NCBI GenBank assembly: GCA_003542955.1
Contig: DPJP01000053.1
Location: forward strand, 264-5,763
DNA length: 5,500 nucleotides
Source: Armatimonadota bacterium
GTDB taxonomy: Bacteria > Armatimonadota > Zipacnadia > Zipacnadales > UBA11051
Direction: 5' to 3'
The translations under genes were made by a program, and so were the position numbers. The stretch's first letter is position 1. Each line of letters starts with the position of its first letter. The notes under the pieces are model-generated. The model saw only the letters and a list, made by a program, of their open reading frames with translations. It did not search any database and was not told the origin of the DNA. Positions 1-5,500 of the stretch are shown in pieces.

Positions 1-1235
1 GGATTGCCGCAGCCCTTTGTTTTGTCGCAGCGGGTGTCTGCGTCTGGGCCGGCTTGCTCCCTGCCCCCGCGGCCGCCGACGCGGAGCCCGTGCGCCTGCG
101 CCTGATCGCGTGGAAGCAGGAGGGCGCCGGTGACTTCCGCGAGGCCTACCGGATTGCCGAGGAGTACTCGGCCACCCACCCGGGCGTCAGGATCGACATG
201 ACCCACGACAGCTGGGACAATGCCCGCGACTACCTCACCCGCTGGGGCGGCTCGTGGAGGCAATACGCCCCCGATATGACCGTCATCCCCGATGAATGGG
301 TGGCCGACTGCGCGCCCAACATCATCACCCTCGGTGGCGCCGGGGAGAGGCTGCTGGCGCCGTTTGTCCCTGCCGTTGTCGCGCCGCTTGTCGTCAACGG
401 GCACATTCACGGCGTGCCCTGGCAGATGGAGGCCTGGTGCCTGTACTACCGCCCCGACCTGTTGCCGGAGGGGCGCGCGGCGCCGGCAACCTGGGATGAT
501 TTGCTCGCCTGCGCTCAGGACATTGCCGCGGGGACCGACGATGTCTTCGGGCTCGGCCTGCCCGGCGGCGAGCGCGGTGGCGGCGCCCACCGGCTGCTGA
601 TGCTGCTCTGGGGCGCGGGCGGGAGTCTCTACGGCGACGGGGGGAATCTCGACTTCGTGTCCAAGGAGGCCGTCGAGGCACTCGACTTCTACGTCAGGCT
701 GTCCCGCGCGGGCGCGCTGCAGCCGGAGGTGCTCTCCTGGGACAGCGCCGCACTCGAAGAGGCGTTTGCCGGCGGACGCGTCGCGATGGTCATTGCCGAC
801 TCCGGCTTCGCCCCCGCCCTGAAGAGCGTCTCACCGAAGCTGCAGTTCGCCGTGGCTCCCCTGCCCACCCGCGGGAAGCCGTTCGCCGCCGTCGCCTCGA
901 CCTCCCTGGTGATGCTGCGCACGACCAGCTACCGCCGCGAGTGCATCGATTTCATGCGGTACGTCGCCTCCGAGCAAGCCCAGTACCGCCTCTGGAAGTC
1001 CGGATCAGTCCCGTGCCACGAGACCGTGGTCGCCGCCGCCCGGACAACTCCGGAACTGGCCGCCTTCACCGCTCACCTGGACAACGCCTTCGCGCGGCCG
1101 GGCCTGCTCTGGCGCGATGTCGAGGCGATGCTTGATGACGCGATCTTCCTCGCGCTGAGTGGCCGCTGCTCGCCGGCCGAAGCCCTCCAGGCGGTGCAGG
1201 ACCGCTACGTGAGCGCGGGGGCGCCGGGGCCCTGA
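1..1235 (+). CDS. ABC transporter extracellular solute-binding protein (family 1, sugar type), 5'-partial
   Basis: This is a periplasmic binding protein that would capture a sugar or oligosaccharide and deliver it to ABC permeases. The first complete codon is at position 3. A TTG at 54 is the first start codon in the window, but the 17 codons before it encode a hydrophobic run (IAAALCFVAAGVCVWAG) leading into LLPAPAAADAEP. That is a Sec signal-peptide core with an Ala-X-Ala cleavage site (ADA|EP), so the true start lies before the window. There is no lipobox. Counting from the TTG codon, family-1 hallmarks are the EEYSATHPGV helix and strand (36-45), HGVPW (119-123), YYRPDLL (131-137), WDDL (147-150), WGAGG (186-190), FAGGRVAM (238-245), VAPLP (267-271) and SGSVP (316-320). 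The length, about 410 visible residues, is normal for the family. The ligand cannot be read from sequence. No permease gene follows, so permeases must lie upstream or elsewhere. Confidence 0.88.
   Translation, partial: IAAALCFVAAGVCVWAGLLPAPAAADAEPVRLRLIAWKQEGAGDFREAYRIAEEYSATHPGVRIDMTHDSWDNARDYLTRWGGSWRQYAPDMTVIPDEWVADCAPNIITLGGAGERLLAPFVPAVVAPLVVNGHIHGVPWQMEAWCLYYRPDLLPEGRAAPATWDDLLACAQDIAAGTDDVFGLGLPGGERGGGAHRLLMLLWGAGGSLYGDGGNLDFVSKEAVEALDFYVRLSRAGALQPEVLSWDSAALEEAFAGGRVAMVIADSGFAPALKSVSPKLQFAVAPLPTRGKPFAAVASTSLVMLRTTSYRRECIDFMRYVASEQAQYRLWKSGSVPCHETVVAAARTTPELAAFTAHLDNAFARPGLLWRDVEAMLDDAIFLALSGRCSPAEALQAVQDRYVSAGAPGP
3..86 (+). other. Signal peptide of the solute-binding protein (N-terminus missing)
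   Basis: The translated stretch has a roughly 19-residue hydrophobic core rich in Ala, Val, Leu and Cys, then Pro-Ala-rich small residues ending in ADA before EPVRLRL, where the mature beta-strand seems to begin. The charged n-region would lie just outside the window. The codon cut by the left edge ends in GG, which fits Arg, Gly or Trp. No lipobox cysteine sits at the cleavage region, which suggests a soluble periplasmic protein. The alternative is an uncleaved membrane anchor. Confidence 0.7.
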
Positions 1236-1340
1236 CCTGCAGCGCGGCCGGTCTCGTCGCTCCCGGCGGTCAATGGCAGTCAGCTGCTCGGGCCGTGTTG
1301 GCGCCCCTCGGGCAGCCGCTCTCCTATTCTCCCGGAGGAC

Positions 1341-1400
1341 ATGCACGCCCTCGTGTCGAACCGACCCCAGGCCCTCACCCCACCGGCTGAAGGGAAGTGA
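1341..1400 (+). CDS. Possible 19-codon leader ORF overlapping the propeller gene start
   Basis: An ATG at 1341 opens a 19-codon frame (MHALVSNRPQALTPPAEGK) that ends with TGA at 1398-1400. This stop overlaps the GTG start of the next gene at 1397-1399 in a GTGA arrangement, typical of translational coupling. A GGAGG at 1334-1338 is the most obvious Shine-Dalgarno-like sequence in the gap, but only 2 bases separate it from the ATG, which is too short for an ideal site. An internal GTG at 1353 would have a 14-base spacing. The peptide resembles nothing I know and has no signal-peptide or attenuator character. It could be chance in GC-rich DNA. Confidence 0.25.
   Translation: MHALVSNRPQALTPPAEGK
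1389..1395 (+). promoter_or_regulatory. Ribosome binding site that bears on the propeller start
   Basis: GAAGGGA lies directly against the GTG at 1397, too close for normal initiation there, but about 10 bases from an in-frame TTG at 1406. An in-frame TGA at 1388-1390 rules out any longer start. The real start is therefore GTG 1397 (by re-initiation or coupling with the small upstream ORF) or TTG 1406 (by ordinary Shine-Dalgarno pairing). The two differ by only three residues. Confidence 0.5.
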
Positions 1401-2770
1401 CGCGCTTGGACCTCGCATCGCGTGTCGAACCATTCGTCGACGACGCCCTCATCGACAAGTCGCGCAACGTCTCGCTGAAGCTCCATCCGCCGATGCCGCG
1501 GGAGGTCTGTATCCGCTTCAACAAGCCCTGGGAGGGGATGGTCAGCGGCTATGTGACCGTGCTCGAGGATCAGGGCGCCTACCGCATGTACTACCGCGGC
1601 AGCGCGTCGGCCAGGGACCACATCGGCGAGGTCACATGCGTGGCGACGAGCACCGACGGCCTGAAGTGGACGCGGCCCGAACTGGGGCTGTACGAGGTCG
1701 ACGGGAGCAGCGCAAACAACATCGTCTGGATGGGGGAGAGCAGCCACAACTTCGGGCCGTTCGTCGACACCAATCCCGACTGCAAGCCCTCCGAGCGCTA
1801 CAAGGCATTCGGCAGCCTTAGGGGCAAAGGGCTTGCCGGTTTCAGTTCCCGTGACGGCTACTCCTGGAAGCACGTGCGCAAGCAGCCGCTCATCACCCAG
1901 GGCGCTTTCGACTCGCTCAATACGGGCCTCTGGGACCCGCTCACCGGGCAGTACATGGCCTGGGTCCGCACCTGGACGCCACCCGGCTACCGCGGCCCCA
2001 TCCCGGAGATCGGCACAACGAACTGGCATGGGCTGCGCTCGATCGGCCTTGCGACCTCGAGAGACTTCATCAACTGGTCCGACACCATGGAGTGCGACTA
2101 CGGCGACACCGAGCGCGAGCATCTGTATACCAACTCGATCGTTCCCTACCCGCGCGCCCCGCACATCTTCATCGGCTTCCCGAAGCGCTTCATGCCCACC
2201 CGCAAGCTCAAGCCCGATCACCCGGATGTCGGCATCTCCGACGGTGTGTTCATGTGCAGCCGCGACGGTCTGCACTGGGACAGGCGCTTCATGGAGGCCT
2301 TCATCCGCCCTGGCAGAGACCTCGGCAACTGGGGCGACCGCAGCAACTGCGTCGCGCGCGGCGTCCTGCAGACGGCCGATGATGAGCTGTCCATCTACTA
2401 CTCGGAGCACTACAGGCACGGCACATCCCGTGTGCGTCGGGCGACGGTGCGCCTCGACGGCTTCGTGTCGGTGAACGCCCCGCACAGGGGCGGGGAGTTC
2501 ACGACCGTGCCGCTTACCTTCACCGGCTCGCGGCTGGTGATCAACTACGCCACATCGGCGGTCGGCAGCGTGCAGGTCGAGGTGCGCGACGCGGCCGGCA
2601 AGCCGATCTCGGGCTTTGGGCTCCGTCAGTGCCCCGAGATCTACGGCGATGAGATCGGGCGTACGGTGACGTGGAACGGCGGCGCCGACCTCTCGGCACT
2701 GGCCGGAAAGCCGATACGCCTGCGCTTCGTGATGAAGGATGCCGACCTGTACTCGCTCCAGTTCGTCTGA
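1397..2770 (+). CDS. Five-bladed beta-propeller glycosidase-like protein (GH32/GH43-related)
   Basis: A 457-residue protein, probably cytoplasmic because no signal peptide is present. The N-terminus VEPFVDDALID, followed by PWEG (44-47) and YRMYYRG (62-68), is the opening I associate with planctomycete-type proteins annotated as hypothetical or glycosyl-hydrolase-like. Repeated S-x-D-x-x-x-W turns at residues 85-91, 151-157, 221-227 and 288-294 mark successive propeller blades, as in sialidase, GH32 and GH43 folds. WDP at 179-181 resembles the RDP motif of GH32/GH68, and acidic residues at 232-241 ahead of LYTN could hold the general acid; both are guesses from position. Residues from about 378 to 457 (INYATSAVGSVQVEV to LYSLQFV) form a separate C-terminal beta-sandwich-like domain. 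The protein appears complete. Hydrolase activity is inferred, and it might be a phosphorylase or a non-catalytic binding protein. The start choice, GTG 1397 or TTG 1406, is set by an in-frame stop at 1388. Confidence 0.85.
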   Translation: MTRLDLASRVEPFVDDALIDKSRNVSLKLHPPMPREVCIRFNKPWEGMVSGYVTVLEDQGAYRMYYRGSASARDHIGEVTCVATSTDGLKWTRPELGLYEVDGSSANNIVWMGESSHNFGPFVDTNPDCKPSERYKAFGSLRGKGLAGFSSRDGYSWKHVRKQPLITQGAFDSLNTGLWDPLTGQYMAWVRTWTPPGYRGPIPEIGTTNWHGLRSIGLATSRDFINWSDTMECDYGDTEREHLYTNSIVPYPRAPHIFIGFPKRFMPTRKLKPDHPDVGISDGVFMCSRDGLHWDRRFMEAFIRPGRDLGNWGDRSNCVARGVLQTADDELSIYYSEHYRHGTSRVRRATVRLDGFVSVNAPHRGGEFTTVPLTFTGSRLVINYATSAVGSVQVEVRDAAGKPISGFGLRQCPEIYGDEIGRTVTWNGGADLSALAGKPIRLRFVMKDADLYSLQFV

Positions 2771-2771
2771 A

Positions 2772-2796
2772 CGGGGGCAGGTCATCTGCGTGCCCG
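2772..2796 (+). other. Imperfect stem-loop just after the propeller stop codon
   Basis: Two bases after the TGA (2768-2770) the outer arms CGGG (2772-2775) and CCCG (2793-2796) can pair. An interior loop follows, then inner arms GCAG (2777-2780) and CTGC (2786-2789) around a GTCAT loop. No T-run follows, so this is not a standard intrinsic terminator. It could mark a 3' end or an mRNA-stabilising hairpin, or be chance in GC-rich DNA. Confidence 0.22.
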
Positions 2797-2840
2797 GGGC
2801 CAAGATGGACCATGGCGCCGATGTGACAATCCGCACACAA

Positions 2841-2845
2841 AGGAG
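2841..2845 (+). promoter_or_regulatory. Strong Shine-Dalgarno site of the 5'-nucleotidase gene
   Basis: AGGAG within an A-rich stretch (AAAGGAGAAAG) lies 8 bases before the GTG at 2854. This fixes the unusual GTG as the start, and the resulting N-terminus is a proper signal peptide. It is the clearest ribosome site in the window. Confidence 0.85.
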
Positions 2846-2853
2846 AAAGACGA

Positions 2854-2928
2854 GTGAACACACGAGCCTTCCGTGCCACGCTGACACTCTGCGCTATCGT
2901 CCTCGCCGCCGGCATGGCGATGAGCGAC
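2854..2928 (+). other. Sec signal peptide of the 5'-nucleotidase
   Basis: The first 25 residues have a short basic n-region (MNTRAFRA), a hydrophobic core (LTLCAIVLAAGMAM) and a small-residue end before CYVTVLHFNDFHGH, the first strand of the phosphatase domain. Cleavage probably falls around residues 23-25. The cysteines at 13 and 26 do not sit in a good lipobox, so a lipoprotein is unlikely. Confidence 0.75.
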
Positions 2929-4344
2929 TGCTACGTGACGGTGCTGCATTTCAACGACTTCCACGGCCACCTGCAGTCGAAGGAGAAGGACGGCAAGGCC
3001 GAGGGCGGGATCGCCCGCATGGCGACCATGGTTGATGAAGTGCGTCAGTACAACGACGCGCACGGCGTAACGACGCTCTTCTTCGAGGCCGGCGACATCC
3101 TCCAGGGCACCCCGCTCTCGACCGTGTACAAGGGCGAGCCCGACGTCAAGTGCCTCAACCTGATGCGGCTTGATGCGATGTGCATCGGCAATCACGAGTT
3201 CGACTTCGGCCAGGACGTGTATGAGAAGATGGTCTCGCTGGCCGAATTCCCGATCCTCAGCGCCAACATCTACTACACCAACACCGGGCAGCGCTTCACC
3301 AAGGCGATCATGTACTTCACCCTCGCCGACGGGACGAACGGCGCGGCCTTCGGCCTGACAACGCCCGAAACGGCGGTGCAGACATCGCCCAAGAACGTCA
3401 TCGGGCTGCGCTTCAGCGACCCCATCGAGGAAGCACGGAAGGTGATCGGCGAACTGCGCGGCAAAGCCGACTTCATCGTCGCAATCACGCACCTGGGCTA
3501 CGAAGAAGACCTCAAGCTCGGGGAGGCTGTTGACGGGCTTGACCTCATCATCGGCGGGCACAGCCACACCGAGGTGCAGCCGCCCACCGAGGCCGGCGAC
3601 ACACTCGTGTGCCAGGCCCAGAGCTATGGTCTCTTCCTCGGGCAGGTGGATATGCTCGTCTCGAAGGGCGACATCGTCAAGTACCGCGGGTTCCTGCGGC
3701 CGGTCGATGAACGCTCCCGCCCCAGGCCTGACGTCCAGGCGATTGTGGACAAGTACGCCGATGAGCTGCAGGAGCGTCTCGCGGAGGTCGTCGCGACGAC
3801 CACCGTTGACCTCGATGGCATCCGCGAGCACATCCGGGCCTCGGAGACGAATCTGGGCAACCTCGTGTGCGACCTGATCCGCGACTACGCCCAGGCCGAT
3901 GTATGCCTGTGGAACGGCGGCGGCATCCGGGCCTCGATCGACGCCGGTCCGGTCACCGTCGGCGACATCCTGACCGTGCTCCCGTTCGGCAACATCGTGG
4001 CCAACAAGCAGATCACGGGGGCCGAACTGCGCAAGGTGCTCGAGTTCAATGCCGCGCAGCCGCGCCCGTTCGGCGGCTTCACACAGGTTTCCGGCATGAC
4101 GATGGAGATCATCGGCGACAAGCTCGGGAAGGTCACCGTCGGCGGGCAGCCGCTGGATGACGCGAAGACATACACGCTTGCCGCAAGCGAGTTCATGCTC
4201 GCCGGCGGCGACGGCTACAGCATGCTGACCGAGGGCTCCGAGCCCGTCTACCTGGGCTACTCAGAGAGCGCCATCGTGCTCGAGGCGCTCCGCGAGCTGG
4301 GGACCGTCAGCCCTGCCGTCGAGGGCCGCATCATCATCAAGTAG
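2854..4344 (+). CDS. Secreted 5'-nucleotidase / UshA-like bifunctional metallophosphoesterase
   Basis: A complete 496-residue exported enzyme expected to hydrolyse nucleotide monophosphates, and perhaps UDP-sugars or cyclic nucleotides, releasing nucleosides and phosphate in the periplasm. Residues 1 to about 24 form a signal peptide (TLTLCAIVLAAGMAMS core). The metallophosphatase domain follows: NDFHGH at 34-39 (metal ligands D35, H37), GD at 80-81, GNHEFDFG at 112-119 (N113 ligand, H114-D117 dyad), THLG at 212-215 and GGHSH at 234-238. The C-terminal nucleotidase domain has ETNLGNL (331-337), NGGGIR (354-359), GDILTVLPFGN (370-380) and GGDGY (451-455). These supply the Asn, Arg and aromatic positions that bind substrate in UshA. 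All catalytic residues I can place are present. The ending GRIIIK is typical, with no LPXTG or other C-terminal anchor, so the enzyme should be soluble. Exact substrates cannot be told from sequence; related families include UDP-sugar hydrolases and 2',3'-cyclic phosphodiesterases. Confidence 0.93.
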   Translation: MNTRAFRATLTLCAIVLAAGMAMSDCYVTVLHFNDFHGHLQSKEKDGKAEGGIARMATMVDEVRQYNDAHGVTTLFFEAGDILQGTPLSTVYKGEPDVKCLNLMRLDAMCIGNHEFDFGQDVYEKMVSLAEFPILSANIYYTNTGQRFTKAIMYFTLADGTNGAAFGLTTPETAVQTSPKNVIGLRFSDPIEEARKVIGELRGKADFIVAITHLGYEEDLKLGEAVDGLDLIIGGHSHTEVQPPTEAGDTLVCQAQSYGLFLGQVDMLVSKGDIVKYRGFLRPVDERSRPRPDVQAIVDKYADELQERLAEVVATTTVDLDGIREHIRASETNLGNLVCDLIRDYAQADVCLWNGGGIRASIDAGPVTVGDILTVLPFGNIVANKQITGAELRKVLEFNAAQPRPFGGFTQVSGMTMEIIGDKLGKVTVGGQPLDDAKTYTLAASEFMLAGGDGYSMLTEGSEPVYLGYSESAIVLEALRELGTVSPAVEGRIIIK

Positions 4345-4389
4345 AGACAACCAGTGCGGGCAGACCACGGGCCGCGAGATGGCGTCGAG

Positions 4390-4403
4390 GGCCGGATTCG
4401 GCC
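4390..4403 (+). other. Short GC hairpin between the nucleotidase and URO-D-like genes
   Basis: GGCCG (4390-4394) and CGGCC (4399-4403) pair perfectly around a GATT tetraloop, 45 bases after the nucleotidase stop codon. No T-run follows. It may be a weak transcript-end or processing structure, or a chance palindrome at this GC content. Nothing else of note appears between 4345 and 4437. Confidence 0.25.
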
Positions 4404-4437
4404 GCCTGTGGGACGCATTGCAGCGCGTATCGACCAT

Positions 4438-4444
4438 GGAAGGG
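4438..4444 (+). promoter_or_regulatory. Shine-Dalgarno site that sets the URO-D-like start
   Basis: GGAAGGG lies 8 bases before the ATG at 4453. The reading frame is open further back to a GTG at 4354, but those 33 codons give an Arg-, Gly- and Pro-rich sequence typical of untranslated GC-rich DNA and no comparable ribosome site. The ATG gives the family's usual opening (MTGRERVRRAVRFEGPDRIP). Confidence 0.8.
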
Positions 4445-4452
4445 CTGAACCG

Positions 4453-5451
4453 ATGACTGGACGCGAGCGCGTGAGGAGAGCCGTGCGCTTCGAGGGACCC
4501 GACCGCATACCGTTGGGTGCCATGCCGCCGGAATACCCGACCGACATCCGGGGCGTCGGAGCCTCCGCCGACCCCGGCTGGACCCCGAGTCTCCAGACGG
4601 AGACGCAGTGGGAGGATGAGTTCGGCTGCATCTGGCAGAAGCTGCATGGCGACAAGACGATGGGGCAGGTGACCGGCCATCCGCTGACCGACTACGCCGA
4701 TATCGACGGCCACCGATTCCCCTGCTACAACAATAGGGAGCGCTACGAGAGCGCCCGCAAGGCCATCGAGGAGAACTCCGAGGACAGGTTCATACTGGCG
4801 AATGTCCCCCTGAGCCTGATTCATCGGCTCGAGTACCTCCGGGGCCACCAGGCCGCCTGGACCGACCCATACGAGCATCCTGACGAGCTGCGCGGCCTGC
4901 TTGACCGGCTCGCCGACATCGCCATCGACGCGGTGGACAACTTCGCCCGCATCGGCGCCCACGGCATCTGCTCGGCCGATGACTGGGGGTTGCAGGATCG
5001 CCCGATGGTGCGCCCCGACGTTTTCGCGGAGTTCTGGGCGCCGGTCTACCATCGCGTCTACCGGCACTCGCATGAGCTGGGCATGCTCAACTTCCTCCAT
5101 AGCTGCGGCCACATCGCGGACCTCCTGCCGCACTTCATCGAGGCGGAGCTGGATGTGATCCAGATGGACCAGCAGCAGAACATGGGAGTGGACAGCCTGG
5201 CCGCGCGTTTCGGCGGCAAGCTCTGCTTCTGGTGCCCCGTTGATATCCAGAACACGATGATCCGGGGGAGCCTTGATGACATCAGGGCATACGCCCGGAA
5301 GCTCATGCACAGCTTCGGCGCCTTCAACGGCGGCTTCATCGCCCAGTGGTATGCTTCACCCGATGCAGTCGGACATACGCGAGAGAAGATCGACGCGATG
5401 TGCCGGGAGTTCGTCAACTACGGGGCAACCTTCTACGCCGGCGCGGGCTGA
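4453..5451 (+). CDS. Uroporphyrinogen decarboxylase (URO-D/MtaA) superfamily protein, not HemE
   Basis: A 332-residue cytoplasmic protein with the URO-D TIM-barrel pattern. The opening RERVRRAVRFEGPDRIPLG is shared by MtaA/CmuA-like and uncharacterised URO-D proteins. The RQAGRY motif of true heme-pathway HemE is absent, so porphyrin decarboxylation is unlikely. ADDWG at 175-179, the segment around residues 183-196, HSCG at 216-219 and the strand before PVD (262-264) are conserved-looking core elements. In corrinoid methyltransferases MtaA/MtbA, His-X-Cys plus a later Cys bind zinc. Here H216 and C218 fit the first part, but the expected later position (about 293-295) is Gly-Gly-Phe. C258 and C261 are nearby alternatives. 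The C-terminal GGFI, ASPDAVGHTREKIDAMCREF stretch resembles an uncharacterised subgroup. No corrinoid protein or methyltransferase partner is visible. Function is therefore open: methyl transfer to or from a corrinoid or thiol is the best family-based guess. Another gene starts 21 bases downstream and is likely cotranscribed. Confidence 0.85.
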   Translation: MTGRERVRRAVRFEGPDRIPLGAMPPEYPTDIRGVGASADPGWTPSLQTETQWEDEFGCIWQKLHGDKTMGQVTGHPLTDYADIDGHRFPCYNNRERYESARKAIEENSEDRFILANVPLSLIHRLEYLRGHQAAWTDPYEHPDELRGLLDRLADIAIDAVDNFARIGAHGICSADDWGLQDRPMVRPDVFAEFWAPVYHRVYRHSHELGMLNFLHSCGHIADLLPHFIEAELDVIQMDQQQNMGVDSLAARFGGKLCFWCPVDIQNTMIRGSLDDIRAYARKLMHSFGAFNGGFIAQWYASPDAVGHTREKIDAMCREFVNYGATFYAGAG

Positions 5452-5463
5452 ACCCACGACGCA

Positions 5464-5470
5464 TGGAGGA
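5464..5470 (+). promoter_or_regulatory. Shine-Dalgarno-like site before the last gene
   Basis: TGGAGGA contains a perfect GGAGG (5465-5469), 13 bases after the URO-D-like stop. It is only 3 bases from the GTG at 5473 but 12 and 15 bases from the in-frame TTG at 5482 and GTG at 5485, so the exact start is uncertain. Confidence 0.5.
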
Positions 5471-5472
5471 CG

Positions 5473-5500
5473 GTGAAGACTTTGGTGGCGAACGGGACGC
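5473..5500 (+). CDS. Start of a further gene, truncated by the window edge; possibly amidohydrolase-like
   Basis: A GTG at 5473 opens a frame reading MKTLVANGT before the window ends, following a GGAGG at 5465-5469. Basic-hydrophobic openings of the form K-x-L-(V/I)-x-N-G-(T/R) are common at the N-terminus of amidohydrolases such as dihydroorotase- and dihydropyrimidinase-like enzymes, but nine residues cannot prove a family. The gap of 21 bases after the URO-D-like stop suggests an operon partner. In-frame TTG 5482 or GTG 5485 are alternative starts with better spacing. Confidence 0.4.

Noticed and set aside
1298..1330. Possible promoter: TTGGCG at 1298-1303 and TATTCT at 1325-1330
   Set aside because: Each hexamer matches the sigma-70 consensus at only four of six positions and the spacing is 21 bases, too long for a convincing promoter.
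1273..1821. A plus-strand frame starting in the gap before the propeller gene
   Set aside because: It runs deep into the propeller gene in another frame, is Arg-rich and lacks a ribosome site at its ATG.
1833..2474. A 213-codon plus-strand frame inside the propeller gene
   Set aside because: It is a Ser/Arg/Pro/Ala-rich frame-shifted shadow, while the main frame keeps the blade motifs without interruption.
2822..2830. Extended -10-like TGTGACAAT before the nucleotidase gene
   Set aside because: The hexamer is a four-of-six match with no -35 element at a proper distance; a promoter here is possible but not supported.
1280..2887. A 535-codon open frame on the minus strand across the propeller gene
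   Set aside because: It is antisense to a well-supported gene, its translation is low-complexity Arg/Ala/Val/Gly/His-rich with no motif, and long antisense frames are expected opposite GC-rich codons.
2782..3831. A 349-codon minus-strand frame opposite the nucleotidase
   Set aside because: The plus strand encodes every UshA catalytic motif here; the antisense product shows no recognisable domain.
4354..4452. N-terminal extension of the URO-D-like protein from GTG 4354
   Set aside because: The extra 33 residues look like translated GC-rich spacer and contain the hairpin at 4390-4403; the ATG at 4453 has a well-spaced GGAAGGG and the family's usual N-terminus.
4261..5310. A 349-codon minus-strand frame opposite the URO-D-like gene
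   Set aside because: It spans the end of one real gene, the gap and most of another, and has no family signature.
4453..5451. Annotation as heme-pathway HemE
   Set aside because: The RQAGRY substrate-binding motif near the N-terminus is missing, and the HSCG motif points to the methyltransferase-like branch.

Overview
The window is GC-rich and densely coding, and every supported gene lies on the + strand. It carries a sugar-type ABC solute-binding protein (broken by the left edge), a GH32/GH43-like five-bladed beta-propeller protein, a secreted UshA-type 5'-nucleotidase, a uroporphyrinogen-decarboxylase-superfamily (URO-D/MtaA-like) protein, and the first few codons of a fifth gene cut by the right edge. 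I see no tRNA, rRNA, CRISPR array, insertion sequence or long repeat.

Organism: long GC-rich genes with GTG/TTG starts, clear Shine-Dalgarno sites, Sec signal peptides without a lipobox, and propeller and URO-D-like families that I associate with Planctomycetota, Armatimonadota, Lentisphaerota/Hydrogenedentota-like bacteria. This suggests a diderm polysaccharide-degrading bacterium of that circle, perhaps from a metagenome. The phylum is inference only.

Layout: 1-1235, solute-binding protein, 5'-truncated, with most of its signal peptide visible before the first start codon in the window. 1236-1396, a 161-base gap holding a Shine-Dalgarno-like GGAGG and a possible 19-codon leader ORF whose TGA overlaps the next start codon. 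1397-2770, the propeller protein, with no signal peptide and so apparently cytoplasmic. 2771-2853, an imperfect stem-loop followed by a very good ribosome site. 2854-4344, the exported nucleotidase. 4345-4452, a small GC hairpin and a ribosome site. 4453-5451, the URO-D-like protein. 5452-5500, a ribosome site and the start of another gene.

How they may work together: the genes are codirectional but separated by 161, 83, 108 and 21 bases, so they form a loose cluster. Only the last pair is spaced like a tight operon. A plausible reading is a small catabolic cluster: uptake of a carbohydrate by the binding protein with permeases outside the window, intracellular handling by the propeller protein, periplasmic nucleotide dephosphorylation, and a URO-D-like enzyme possibly acting in corrinoid methyl transfer or an unknown reaction. 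Each family assignment rests on visible motifs; the link into one pathway is inference. Nothing here is clearly a new kind of system. The points most worth checking are the altered metal site of the URO-D-like protein and the overlapping leader ORF.
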